DNA of 64,000 bases, taken from positions 1,907,058-1,971,057 of the forward strand of contig CAXIPT010000003.1 of assembly GCA_964030475.1 (NCBI GenBank). Direction: 5' to 3'. The translations under genes and the position numbers were made by a program. The notes under the pieces are model-generated. The model saw only the letters and a program-made list of their open reading frames with translations. It was not told the DNA's origin and did not search any database. Shown here piece by piece: positions 22,918 to 36,500 of the stretch. The first letter of the stretch is position 1; the number at the start of each line of letters is the position of its first letter. This DNA is from Tethya wilhelma. Lineage: Eukaryota > Porifera > Demospongiae > Tethyida > Tethyidae.

Positions 22918-25900
22918 ATATGCAATACACTTTGTACCGTATGTGTGAAAATAAGGAGAAGTGTTTATGAAAACCAACAGTACACGAACCAAGAGTGATT
23001 TTAACTCAGAAAAAACACACACAAGTTTTATTTATAGACCTGGGCTAGCTACACCTAAGAGTGTGAAAACAGACTAACCAACCAAAGTAGATAGTGCAAA
23101 TGTGGTCAAAGACCTCTACTCACTTTGGTGGTATAGGCAATAAGACACTTGGGGGGTCTCAACTAACAGAGCAGACCAGCTATATTTGATAACCCAGTGT
23201 CAATTGGTTATGACATTTGCTTTTGTATTATTTGACAGGTTCTTTTGTCACTGAACAATCCCATCACTTGGTTGCCAATAACATACATTTTGGTATCCAA
23301 GTGTATTTATTTTAGACCTTTCACTTTTCACACTAGTGTTAATCAAGTAAGCACCACATTTTCTAACAGTTCAAGCTCAATTACATACTCCTTACGTTTC
23401 AGTAGGTATGTGTGTATACTCCTGTCGGCTCTTATATCCTATACTCTCAATATGAAGAGAAAGTATCAGCCATTGTAGAAAGGTCGCAATAAATATAGTT
23501 CCCAGGTGCTTTTTTCGAGACTCTGGGCGTCTCCTAAGATTTAGCAGCGACTGGAGGTTTAGTTCGCGTTCTTCTTAAACTCAAGGTGACGTTTACTGCA
23601 CAATTTCGAGGCCAAATCTTGTACTTCTTGAAAGCGAATTTACGAATGGCCTGACTTTTGCTCTTGGCTGCGCCCAACTTGACACATGACAGTCACGAGA
23701 CCAAGAGGTGTGGCAGGTGTGCGCTAATTAGAAAGCTCTCCTTTGCCAATCATGGCTGCTACAGTGAAGCAGGATTTGCCGCCTAAAGGAGGCTATCCTC
23801 AGATACAATACGCGCGGAACCTGCCCAAGAGGGGTCCCTCTGGACTAGTGATAATGCTAGGAGGCGTTGCAGTAATGGCACTAGGCTTTGTTGGAATAGG
23901 AATCACAAATAAGCAAAGAAGGTAGAACATCTCTCAAGCATAAATTTGCATGGGTGTTTTTCTTATTTTTAACTAAATTTTTATTTTACTTGAGTTTGAG
24001 ATATTCAAAATCTTATAAGCTTACGTTGTAACTGTTATGTAAAGTGTTTGTATGCTGTGTTTTATTCAGAGCTGAACGTAAAGAAAAGATGTACGCAAGA
24101 ATGGCACTCTTACCACTACTGCAGGCTGAGGAGGACAGAAGGTGTGCACATACAGTCGTATTGCCATTCACGCTGTCACAGTGTATCCACAGCCTCGTCC
24201 CCAGGCTACCCTTTGACCTTTTACTCATGGAAAAGTGAAAGGTCAAAGGGGAGCCTGGGAACGAGGCTAGTATATCCACGTGTCACAGTTGTGCGGTGTC
24301 TACTCAGCTTGAAAAGAATATTATGGGTGTGAGTATACAATATGCGTATGTAAGTCCTGTATCGGATGCCCAAACAGAAAATGACGGTACCAAAGTGTAG
24401 TTTATCTTCAGTGCTGAACTCTGATTGATACCGTCATTTGTTAGATCTCTTTAGAGGTGGAAGCATGCCTCATTATCATACCATAGTCTATTGCTAAAGT
24501 TAATGGTCACATGTGCAGTTTGAGGAAACTTGCTTCACTGACTCTGTGCTATTGCTTATAGCAATATTAACTACATACATTGCAAGAGTAGTGGACCTCT
24601 ATGTGTTTAAAAGCACATTAATTTTGGTGCATTTGTGTATATGTACTGTTCACATACATGTGACTGCTATGTAGCACTTTATGCATGGGTAGGACATTGT
24701 AAAGGGTCTTGGACAGTCTGTTGGGCTTGTATAGCAATGTGTGTTGTTCTCTACTAAGTAGCTTACTATGAAATGTACATGAATCATATAACATGTACAT
24801 GTGACTGCTATGTTACAGTAGCACTTTATGCATGTGTCAATGTACATTCCAACTGCAACTATCATCACCACCCTGAAGTATGGAAGGTACGATTATAAAA
24901 GTTATCATACGTACGGTAGTTGGGGCGAGCCTGAGCGAGCCCCACATAGTCGTTGTAAACGGTAAAATTTCTGTTTGTACACCGTGGACACTTTCCGTAT
25001 ATTCAAATTATTCGAACGTACGTGCACGTGGTGTTGCAATATTGAAATCGTTGTGCAATAGCAATAGCACATGATTTGCAAAGACTGTCAGTTTGACATT
25101 CGGTCGATCATGGATAATGAAGAGAAAAAACAAAAACGTCTTGCACGGCGAAGAGAACTCTACAGAGTACATAAAGCTAGAGAAACGCCTGATGACAAAG
25201 AAAGGAGACTCGCAAGGTGTAGACAACGAGATTCAGCTCGTCGACAAAAGCGACGCCTGAGAGAAACCGCTTCGGAAAGAGATGCTCGTCTTGATCAAGA
25301 AAGAGTCAGGATCGAAGAAAGGAGGCAGAGAGAGACCACTCCCCAGAGAGATGCTCGTCTTGATCAAGAAAGAGTCAGGATCGAGGAAAGGAGGCAGAGA
25401 GAGACCACTCCCCAGAGAGAAATTCGTCAAGAGCAGGATCGTATGCGATATCAAGCTTCAAATCAAATTGACCATTCCTCTCCTCTATTTGGTCAGCCTG
25501 CTGTTCAGAAAAAGATGCGGAATTTCCACTCAATGATGGCAGCTACCCAGTTTAACCGATGTAGTACTTGTTTGGAGCAATTTCCAAACCTGTCTTTATG
25601 TAGCCATGAGCAAGAATGTAGAAAGTGCTACCAAGACAAAGAAATTCCCAAACTTTACTCCCCTGCAAATAATGTGGACCCAGGCCCAGTACCACCACAA
25701 TTGCAGGTATAGTTATCAACTAGCCTGGAGAACTAGGACTGGTAGGTTGTTTGTGTAAATAATGCAGGAAAGGACATTGTCAAGTGTATAACAGCTGAAG
25801 TGGCATTTGACTCAATGTAGTACTTTCCATAAATGAAGATTTATTTTATCGCCATGTTTGACAAAAGGCTATAGCTATTATAGGAGACTGCAAGTCTAAC

Positions 25901-28900
25901 TAATTTCTCTTTGTCAGTATTGTAACATGTAAGTAGGAAGGAAAAACGGAAATCCCATGCAATATTACTTCTCTACACCATTCAGATTGTGGATGTAGTT
26001 ATTTGGATAGCATTATTATTTTGGGTAATGGCTAAATTAACCAAACTGTTTTCTTTCTGCTGAATTAAAACTTAGTCTAATTGAATGCATTGAAGAATCA
26101 CATGCAACTTGAAGCTGTGTGCATGTAAACATGCTAATGTGTTGCTGGGTTCTTGGTTTCTCATCACTTGTGATGGGTTTAGGTTCTTGGTTTCTCATCA
26201 CTTACAATTTTCTCCAGAAAAGCCTTCTGTACAAATACACTCGTATGAGTTTCCTGTTTCCAAACATAGCCCATTTTGCCCACAATCCACACCAACACAG
26301 TTGTCAATTTCAAACTCGCATCCTGTTCCAGTATAACCAGGCTCGCATTCACAAGAGTAGCTTGGCAAATTATCATTTGTACAATTTCCATGTCCACTGC
26401 AGTTGATTCCTGCACAGAAATCAATGTCTCTTTCACACAGCTCTCCAGTGTATCTTGGGTCACACAGACATGAAAAAGAATCAATTCCATCCATACACTG
26501 GCCATTTCCACTACAGTTGGCTCCTTCACAGTCATCAATGTCAATCTGACAGAACTCTCCAGTGAAGCCTGGGTCACAGAGACATGAGAACGAATTAATT
26601 TGATCCTCACATTGACCATGTCCACTACAGTTGACTCCTTCACAATCATCAATGTTAGTCTGACAGAACTCTCCAGTGAAGCCTGGGTCACAGGAACAAA
26701 AGCTACTATTGCACTGTGTACAGTCAGGTCCATAGTAGTTCTCAGCACATGCCACTCTGAAACTCAGCTCAACTTGTGCATTGTTGAATCTCCCAGTGTA
26801 AGTGGTATGATTCATTGATGCTCCAACTGGAATGTCAATATCAATAGCTAGCGTATCGATCAAATCATCAGGATCATCTTCATCAAAGTCCCTATCTTTG
26901 AACTCGATGTAGAACTGGGTACCAACCTGTAAACATTGCATATAGTTATAGCATAGTTGTATACATGAATCACATGAATTCTGCATGCATGGGCCTAAAT
27001 GATTCAGATTATGGTTATAGAATGTGGACTGACTTACCCATTGATATCCTCTAAAAATGACTGGATTCATTCGTATTCCAAACACAGCATCACGAAAAGA
27101 GACTCCATCAGTGTTCTGGATTGAATTATTCATTCGGTTTATCTCCATTCCTGGACATCCACGACTATCACTGGGGGTGTTTAGCGATCGTTCATGACAG
27201 AAGGTAAAGTACATGTCACACTGTCTTGAGCTACACTCTTCTCCAGCTGTAGAGTTGTTATCACAGCAACCACCACTGACTGTGGTGGCATTGGAAAGGT
27301 TACACTCTTCACATCTCTGGTTGGGGTTGTCAAAACGAAAGAATTCCACTTCTAGCTCATAGTCACCATTCACAGCTGCTTGCATAAACACCTGCACAGC
27401 CAAAAAATTCAGATAATGAAGAAAGTAAGTTGTAGGTCAAGGTAACCGCTATGCAACTACTAACTGTACCATGAACAGGAGTGATATAAATCCTGTCCAC
27501 CTCACTGCCAGGTTTGCCATGTGTATTCTCTTCAATTGCTCTGTCCGGGCGTGAATGGTCGAGTGTAGAATCATCTAAATAACTTGTACTGATACACGAT
27601 GAAGAGTTATAGCCACGCCTCTATAATTATGATTAGCACGCTCGTTTGGTAAAGATCGCCGGAAAGCATCTCCGATACCACGCATGCGCACAAGATTAGA
27701 GCGAAGCAACGTACAAACTTACAAAGAGCAGTAATATCAAAATTCACTCTGGGATGGCATGTAAGAATGAATTGCTGCTGGTTATTTATTTCAAGTAATT
27801 TAATTACTGAATTGAAATGTCATTTAACATGATGGAGTTAATTGACTACCATAATAATAACATTATAACGATTAATATTGGATTAAGTATGGCATTAGTA
27901 GCATAACAAGATAGTTCTTTACTATAACGAATATGCTATACCTATACAAAGATGCGATTGCATTACTAACAGATATTGTGTGTTGTGAATATTTTTCATG
28001 CTGGCTCTTGATAACAGTGTTCTTCCATGTCCCTATCAGCACCTGGTGTACTCATTGACTCTGAGCAACTGCTAGAAGTTTTGCTGTGTTCACCATCTTT
28101 CTCATAATCCTTTCCATATCTCTTATCACGATCGCTCTTACTCTCCAGTGTGGCATAGACTGGGCCCACATCAGCGTACATTTCAAAACTATTGAGTTGA
28201 TCTGGGATATCTGCGTAGATGGGGGTTGAACTTNGTGTAAACTGTTTTTAATTCCTCAACCATTCTGAATGTTGTTGTTGCAGAAGCCTCCCCCCTCGCA
28301 AGGCTCCCCCCGGTGTCTGACCCCCGAGGGCCCCCTCAACACCAAGGTAGAGTGCACTAGCTAGAGATCGGGAGGTGAGTAAAAGAGCACTACTTGATTT
28401 GCTCCCATAATAATTCCCCAGATGACGAGGAGTGCTCTATCAGTGGATGGAATCCAGTGAGTCCATCTCAGATATCAGGAGGGCAATTAACATAGCTGGC
28501 ATAGTTGGTAGTTGTTGTCTGTAATGTTCTTTCACATGTTCTCTTTCTCTGCCCTTTTCCGTCTACCCCACCCTCCCCTTGCACAATACACACCCTCACA
28601 CCCTCACACCCTCACACATCATTAGACAGTCTCCAGTTCACAAGAACCCCTCCAGTTCTAACGAGAGGAAGTTTACTGAGTCATTAAAGGTCGAAAAGGT
28701 CACCACCAAGCCTAAGCCTGAGAAGAGGGTCCGCAGAAGAAGCAGTTGGAAGGAGAAGGACTCGGCAGGAAGGGCAGGAGGCCATCGTTCCCGCTCTAAT
28801 ACAGGGGCCATCCTCCCTAATTGGCTGAGAAGGAAGAAGGACCAGTCTAGGAGGGCGGGGCTACCAATGGCGGGATCCTCACCAGCTTCCATCGAGGATT

Positions 28901-29022
28901 TATTTTGTCAGTTCTCCAAGAGAGCAAGTGCTAACCTCTCCCAGGAGCCTCTGGCCAAATATATCGTAAGTGAATCATTTCAATAGTTAGCTTCCTCATG
29001 TGTGGGTGGTGGACAGCTGTAG

Positions 29023-29071
<49 letters not shown>

Positions 29072-32000
29072 NTTGAGATGTACATGGTGTATGTTTGTAC
29101 ATTACAGAATTGTGTACATGTGTATGTACAGTGGGCATGTACAAGTATTGAGTAATGGCATGCAGTCACAAACATACATTAGGTGCATGTAGACTTAAAT
29201 TTGACAAAAATTATTTGGACTTTGACCATCAAACTGTCAAAAAAAATCCTCGTCAACATTTCCAGCTATATGAAAATGGTAAAGATTGTCAATTTAATAA
29301 ATCAATTCTAGCAGCACGCAGAAGGCCTAGGAACGAGGATGCATTTGATCACTCTATACAGTGAAACCTCCGATAGTGGACCCTCCGAGATAGGGACACT
29401 GTATTATAAACCTCTCAACAAAGGACTATTCTTGGTTCCCAAAAATTCCAATTCCCTATTGTAGCAATACAAACAGAACCTCTGAGAAGAGGACAACCTC
29501 TCTACAAAGGACAAACAAGCTAAATTTATATTGTCCCCAAAGTGTCCTCTGTTCGGAGGTTTCACTGTATAATGAATTGGCAAATAGCACATCACATCTT
29601 ACGTTTATTAATTGTACCACATACTTGCAGTAAAATACATCTCAATCTTGACAACACACACTATGCCCAGGTCTTCGTGTGGACCTCTATCAACTTACTG
29701 ACGTCACAGAAGCAGAGTCTCTCAGCTACAACAGAGACTATATCCAGATCTACTCCAGTAGCTGGGGCCCCCCAGACAATGGATATCTAGTGGAAGGACC
29801 GGGCTATTACACCAGTAGGATATTAAAACAAGGAACACTAAAGGTTAGAAAGTATGGTTGGTAAAAGACTGAACAATCATGCATATTGGTTATTAAAGAT
29901 TATATAGTACTGAATGCATGCATGCCTTCAAGTTCAAGTCTGTCGATGCGTACGTGTGAGTTGTAGGTAAGGGGTTGTGGGGCTAGCTCAATACGAGTCA
30001 ATAGACTTGCTTTCAGTGATCTTAATCACTTTTTGTATTAGCTACCTATAGTATTATAAATTTTGTGAATTCTTGCCTTACATGAATCATCTTTAAAAAA
30101 ATGTAATACACCACACAATTTAACACCTTGCTCTTTGGTACTATGTCTTTATCTATCATAATATTTCCTCGTTTACCCAGGGTTGTAGCAGCCTATATTC
30201 CACCTAGGTATGGGCCTATGAAAAATATCATTAGTTTTGCCTCCTCTAATTAATCCCTCATTTACTCAGGGGCATAATGATGGAGGCTCCATATCTGGGT
30301 GAGGGCCTATATGATATCAAAAATCTTTCTCTAGAATAATTACCCCCTCATTTATCCAGAGGCATAACAGCCCAGAGTCCATCTAGGTGTGGGCCTATGA
30401 TTTTTGTTTACTCTAGCATAATATTAGTTATCACCTCATTTACTCAGGGGCGTAATGGTCTAGGCTCCATCTGGGTGTGGGCCTCTGGCAACGGGGGAAA
30501 GAATTACGACTCGTGTGCAGCTGATGGCTATGTGTCTAGCATGTACACCATTGCCGTTGGCTCTGCCACTGAGAGTGGGAGACAGGCCTACTACGATGAA
30601 GACTGCAGTGGGAAGCTGGCTGTCACTTACTCCTACAACAGCTATGGCTATCCCAACATGGTTAGTATGTATACCGTATAGCGGGAAATTTTCGTATATT
30701 TTGTATATATATGCGGTTCGAATATACGAAAATTAAAACTGCGAAAATTTAACTTCCGCATTTACTTTATACGAGCGCACACCGCGTATACGAAATTAAA
30801 AACTACGAAAATTTCTTCTGGCGCATTTATACGAAATTTTGCACCAACGAAAATTTCCCGCTATACAGTATTATTGTGATATTATTATAACACTTAAATT
30901 TTCATGCTTTTTGCATATTACGTGTATATTCGCGGGCTAGGACAATTGCCTAGCCTCGTAAACAGGCAAGGCCTTTCTCTCTTTTTATTGCCTCCTGCTT
31001 AGCATTAATGCACGTGCGTTTGCATGCTTGTACTAGATGTGTATTTGTTATGCTACTTGCATACGTACTAGTATCTATGTACATGTTCATCTGTTATTAT
31101 AAATGTTAGCAACCTTGTGTATAATATAAATTGCTATTGTATGTAAACTTCTATAAGCTCTAGTGGAACATCACTGTCGAAATGTATGTTATGTAAGCAC
31201 AGTCGTAGCTCAATATTATCAGTTGTAGGGTTGGGTAGGTCCTTTGTGAACCATGGAGGGTTGTTGAACTGACAGCATGTGCTAGTAGATGAACAGCCCT
31301 GTCCATCCCAGAGGGAGTCGTCTGGAAAGAATTCACCATGAAAACCTTGAATACCCCAGTCTCTGGTTGTTCCACTCTCACAGAAATAGTCATCACCAAT
31401 GAAATGAGGAGAGCTAGCTAGAGTATTTGAATCACAAGGACAAGGACTAAGCTCATTCACATTCTCTCCTTCTGTGACTCCAGCTGCAAAGGTCCAGATA
31501 TGTTGTCGTTCACCATCAGGTCCATGAGTCAGACTCACACCATCAACGTACTGATTATTGAGTGAGTGAAAGTGTTGAAGGTGCCCACGAAATGCCAGAG
31601 TTGATCCAAACTGATATCCTCTGATCCTCCCACAGACTCGGCTGTACTCAGACCCATTAACACTGAATATAGTAGAGGAACAGTCTTGCCTATTAGAATG
31701 AGCTCGTCCACATGTTCTCTTGGAGTGTGAAGTCAGTTGGAGTCCAGGAGGACAGTTGTAACTGTCATCGGTCATGTTAATGAACACCACTTGCTTCCAT
31801 CCCAGTGTAGCATCACCACAAATGTCTAGTGGTTCTTCTGTGGTTGTGGCCATGCTCTGTTTAGTAATCAGTTCTGTTGGTATGAGAGTGGTGTCTTGTT
31901 CTGTGGCTATAGTGCTGACTTGTTCTGTGGGTATAAGAGTGGTCTCTTGTGCTGTAGTGGTTTGGGTATCCTCATCTGTTGTGTGTGATGGTGCTGTGTT

Positions 32001-33463
32001 CCCAGACAGTTGATCAAGCAGTGGTGAAATGTGTACGAGTATTTCCAGTGCTTGAAAATTTTGGCACCCTCCGTTGATAAGACGAGGCTTGTATAGTGAA
32101 TACTTTTCTGCTGCTGTTGCACTGACTTTGAAGTTCCCGGCACTAGTAGTGATGACTAGAACTAGACAGGCAGTGAAGAGGTTCATTTTCACACATGAGA
32201 CTTCCGTTGTCTTGCTCAGTTAAACTTTAATTGTCACAGTTTTATAAGATTCTATACTGCATGCATAGAGTATAAGCATTAATAATTAATATGCTGTCAA
32301 TTATATGTATTGGCTGTGACTCATTAACACCGCACCCTTTAAGATTGAGACATATTTCTACTATATATATGATCCATGTATAGTAGTATATATAGCTAAT
32401 TGCATGCATGTACTGCATGCATGAGCTTTATATATATAGAGTATAATAGCCAAATAGTTTCAATTCTCCATAGGATATGCTGGAAAGCTTGATGGATATA
32501 TGCATGTATATAGCTATCGGATGTACTGACTGTTAAATTGATATATATATGTATTTTTTTTTCAATCTAACTTTAAGTTTGTAAGTGATGAGAATAGTGG
32601 CATAGAATAATATTATTGATTTTACATTGCATGAAAAGACTTTACCTGATAAAGCTTAGATGAAACTTGATACTTCCCACTTCATTGCATGCATAGTCCA
32701 TCAGATTCATGCATGCATGCACATGCCTGCATAAGGTTACCACCCTATGGGGAATTGAAGCCATTTGGTTTCATTCTCTAATGCATTTTATTGTAGCGCT
32801 CATGCATTATGCAATTAGATATTATTGCTACATGGAGAAATGACTCTTCAACTATGACATTGTATCAATTAATGCATTTAAAAGTATTTTTTTCAATTTG
32901 ATTAAGTAGATATTGCATTATTCATGTTGATTTAATACATTGACAGGAATTTATTCTGATCAAGTTATAATTCCCACTATTATAATAATAATACTAGATG
33001 TTTAGTGTCACGCTCCATTTGGATGTGACTCGACAACACATGCATATCATGCACTGAGTCAGCTCACTTACACTCACCCATATTCACACATGCACATTAT
33101 AGTTCCATGACCTGTGGGGGGCACTCGATGCATGGTCAAGTGCTGCACACGTGTATATCCAAAAATATTGACGGTCAAAAAATTTGACAGTTTGCTCCGC
33201 AGAACGTAAAATAAAAAAAATTGACAAATTTAAATTTGACGATTTGTGGGTGCGCTTCATTTATATATGGTGCCCAAAATATTGGCGGATTTAAATTTGA
33301 TTATTTGGACTTTGACTGTCAAACCATCAAATTAAAATCCTCGTCAATATTTCCAGCTATACAGTATGACTCCTAGCTACTCTTAGACCTATTGTCACCT
33401 CCACCCATCCAGTAACCAGCAATGAGCCTATATATAAAAACTTTGGCAGACAAACAAAACAAA

Positions 33464-33520
<57 letters not shown>

Positions 33521-36500
33521 ATCACCATGCCTGTATAATTTATCCAATGGTTACTGTATGCGTAATAAAGTGAATCAACGAGTAGCAAGAGTTTTGTAAT
33601 AATTTGCTGTGTAGGAATGTGTAGTACTGCAAAAGTAACTAGAAGAAAACATTTGAGGAATGTCTCTTGATAGATATTGAGACATTCCTTGTTTTATTAC
33701 TATTGGCAGCTCTCGTGCATGCCCATTCCTATGATTTTATACATCTCTTAGTTTTTGTTACTTCTGTATGTAGAGTTCAATGAGCTCCAGTGGAATATCG
33801 CTCGAGGAAGCACCAAGATATGAACACAAGCGTAGCTCAATATCATCAGTCGTAGGCTTGGGTAGGTCCTTTGTGAACCATGGAGGGTTGTTGAACTGAC
33901 AGCATGTGCTATTGGACAAGCAACCATGTCCATCCCAGAAGGTGTTATTTGGAAAAAATACTTCATAATCTTCAACTCCATCACCCAGTGTACTGCTTTC
34001 ACAGAAATAATCATCACCCATAAATGAAGGAGGCTCAAAGATTGATCCATCGCAAGGACAAAGATTTTGTTTGAAGACAAACTCTTCCCATAATATAGAT
34101 CCAGCTGCAAAAGTCCAGATGTGTTGTCGATCACCATCAGGTCCATGAGTCAGACTCACACCATCAACGTACTGAGCATTAAGGGAGTGAAAAAAATCAT
34201 GATACCCACGAAATGCCCGAATGTCGCCAAATTGATATGCTCTGATCCTCCCACAAACTCGGCTGTATTCGGCACCTCCAACTCTGAATGTAGTAGAGGA
34301 ACAATCTTGCCTATTAGAATGAGCTCGTCCACATGTCCTCTTGGAATGTGAAGTCAGTTGGAGTCCAGGAGGACAGTTGTGACTGGTATCAGTCATGTCA
34401 ATGAATGCCACTCGCCTCCATTCTGATGTGCCGCAACTATTTGGGGATTCTTCTGTAGTTGTGGCCATGCTCTGTTCATTTGTAGTCAGTTCAGTATCTG
34501 TTGTTGACAAATGAGTGGTCACTTGCTCTGTTGGAGTGGTCTCTTGTTCTGTTGGAGTGGTCTCTTGTACTGTTGGTCCAGGAGTGATCTCTTGTTCGGT
34601 TGCAGTGATTTCTTGTTCTGTTCTTATAGCAATAGTTTGAAAATCTTCGTTAGTTGTTGGCGATAATTGTGCTGTTTTCTCAGAGAGTCTTTCAATCAGT
34701 GGTTCAATTTTGTGCAGTATACGTATTTCACGCTTAACATTTTCAAGCTCGAGCTCAGTCTTGATATTTGGACATTCATTTTCAAAGAATTGAGGCTGAT
34801 ACGTTTCAGCTACTGCTGCACTTAGTTTAAAGTTGACAGTACCAGTGATAACTAGAACTAGACAGGCAGTGAAAGCCAGCATTGTTCATGAGTAGCTTGA
34901 GGTAGCTCGTATTTATGGCTAATTAGTAACATGCACACAGCTATAGCCTTGCATGCATGTGAATTTTATAGAGGCAATTTTGTATTCCATTGAGAATAGA
35001 TATCCTATGACACATTGATTATTAGAAATAATACAGGATTTATGACTCATGTGGAGCTATACATTATGTATATGTATATGAATTTCTGAGTTATTCACAA
35101 TGTTACTGTAATGTACGACTACTATAGTAATATTGCTATTGTATGTAAAGTTCAATGAGATCTAGTGGAACATCGGTGTCAAGGGCACCATTAGCTACAC
35201 ACAGTCGTAGCTCGATATCATCAGTCGTAGGGTTGGATAGATCCTTTGCAAACCATGGAGGGTTGTTGAACTGACAGCATGTGCTAGTGGATGAACAGTC
35301 CTGTCCATTCCAGAGGGAGTCATCAGGATAGAATACTCCATTAATGCCACCAAAGTCTCTGTTTGTACCACTCTCACAGAAATAATCATTGCCAACGAAT
35401 GGAGGAGAGCCAAATGTTGGCCAATCACAAGGACAAACAAAATGATAATTAATACTATTAACTTTTTCAGTGATTCCAGCTGCAAAGGTCCAGATGTGTT
35501 GTCGTTCACCATCAGGTCCATGAGTCAGGCTCACACCATCAACATACTGACCATCGAATGGATGGGAATAAGAATGATACCCAGCAAATGATAGAGTTGA
35601 TCCAAATTGATATCCTCTTAATCTTCCACAGACTCGGCTGTACTCAGAACCTCCAACGCTGAATGTAGTAGAGGAACAGTCTTGCCTATTAGAATGAGCT
35701 CGTCCACATGTCCTCTTGGAATATGAAGTCAGGTTGAGTCCAGGAGGACAATTGTAACTAGTATCAATCATGTTAATGAATACCACTTGCCTCCATCCCT
35801 GTGTGCCATTGCAAGTGTATAGTGGCTCTTCTGTAGTTGTGGCCATGCTCTGTCCAGTGGTAGTCCCATCTGTTGTTGGCGAGATAGTGGTCTCTTGTTC
35901 TGTGGCAGAAAAAACAGTGGTCACTTCTGTTGTTGGAAAAAGAGTGGTCTTTTCTGTCGTAGGTAAAGAAGTGGTTTCTTCTGTCGTAGGTAAAGCAGTG
36001 GTCTCTTCTGTCATTAGAAAAGGAGTGATTTCTTGAGTGGTTGGAAAAAAAGTGGTCTCTACTGTCGAAGCGGTTTCTTCTGTCGTTGGAAAAGGAGTGG
36101 TTTCTTGTTCTGTTTTCATTGAAATAGTTTGAGGATCTTCATCTGTCATTGGTGATTGTGTTGTTGTCTTAGACAGTCCTTCAATCAGTGGTCCAATATT
36201 GCTGACTATCTCGAGTTTAACATTTTCAATCTCACTGATATTTGGGCACCCATCTTGCATGGATGGAGTCTCATACTGTTCAGCTGCTGCTGCACTGACT
36301 TTGAAGTTCCCAATGATGACTAGAACTAGACTGACTGTGAATACTAACTCTGAATTAATTGTTTGAAATTTCATCTTTACTTAACTTAATATATCAAAAT
36401 TTGCTATAATAGGTTAATTGAACTAGACCCGAGTGTGGACATTGTACACGCATTGTTTAGTCCAACAAACACAGTTGATACTGTTCCATTAATTCATACA

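Noticed and set aside
26927..27037. Extra 37 codons in the Delta-like gene
   Set aside because: Flanked by GTAAGT and a TTTACAG acceptor; removing it joins QW to VGTQFYIEF cleanly.
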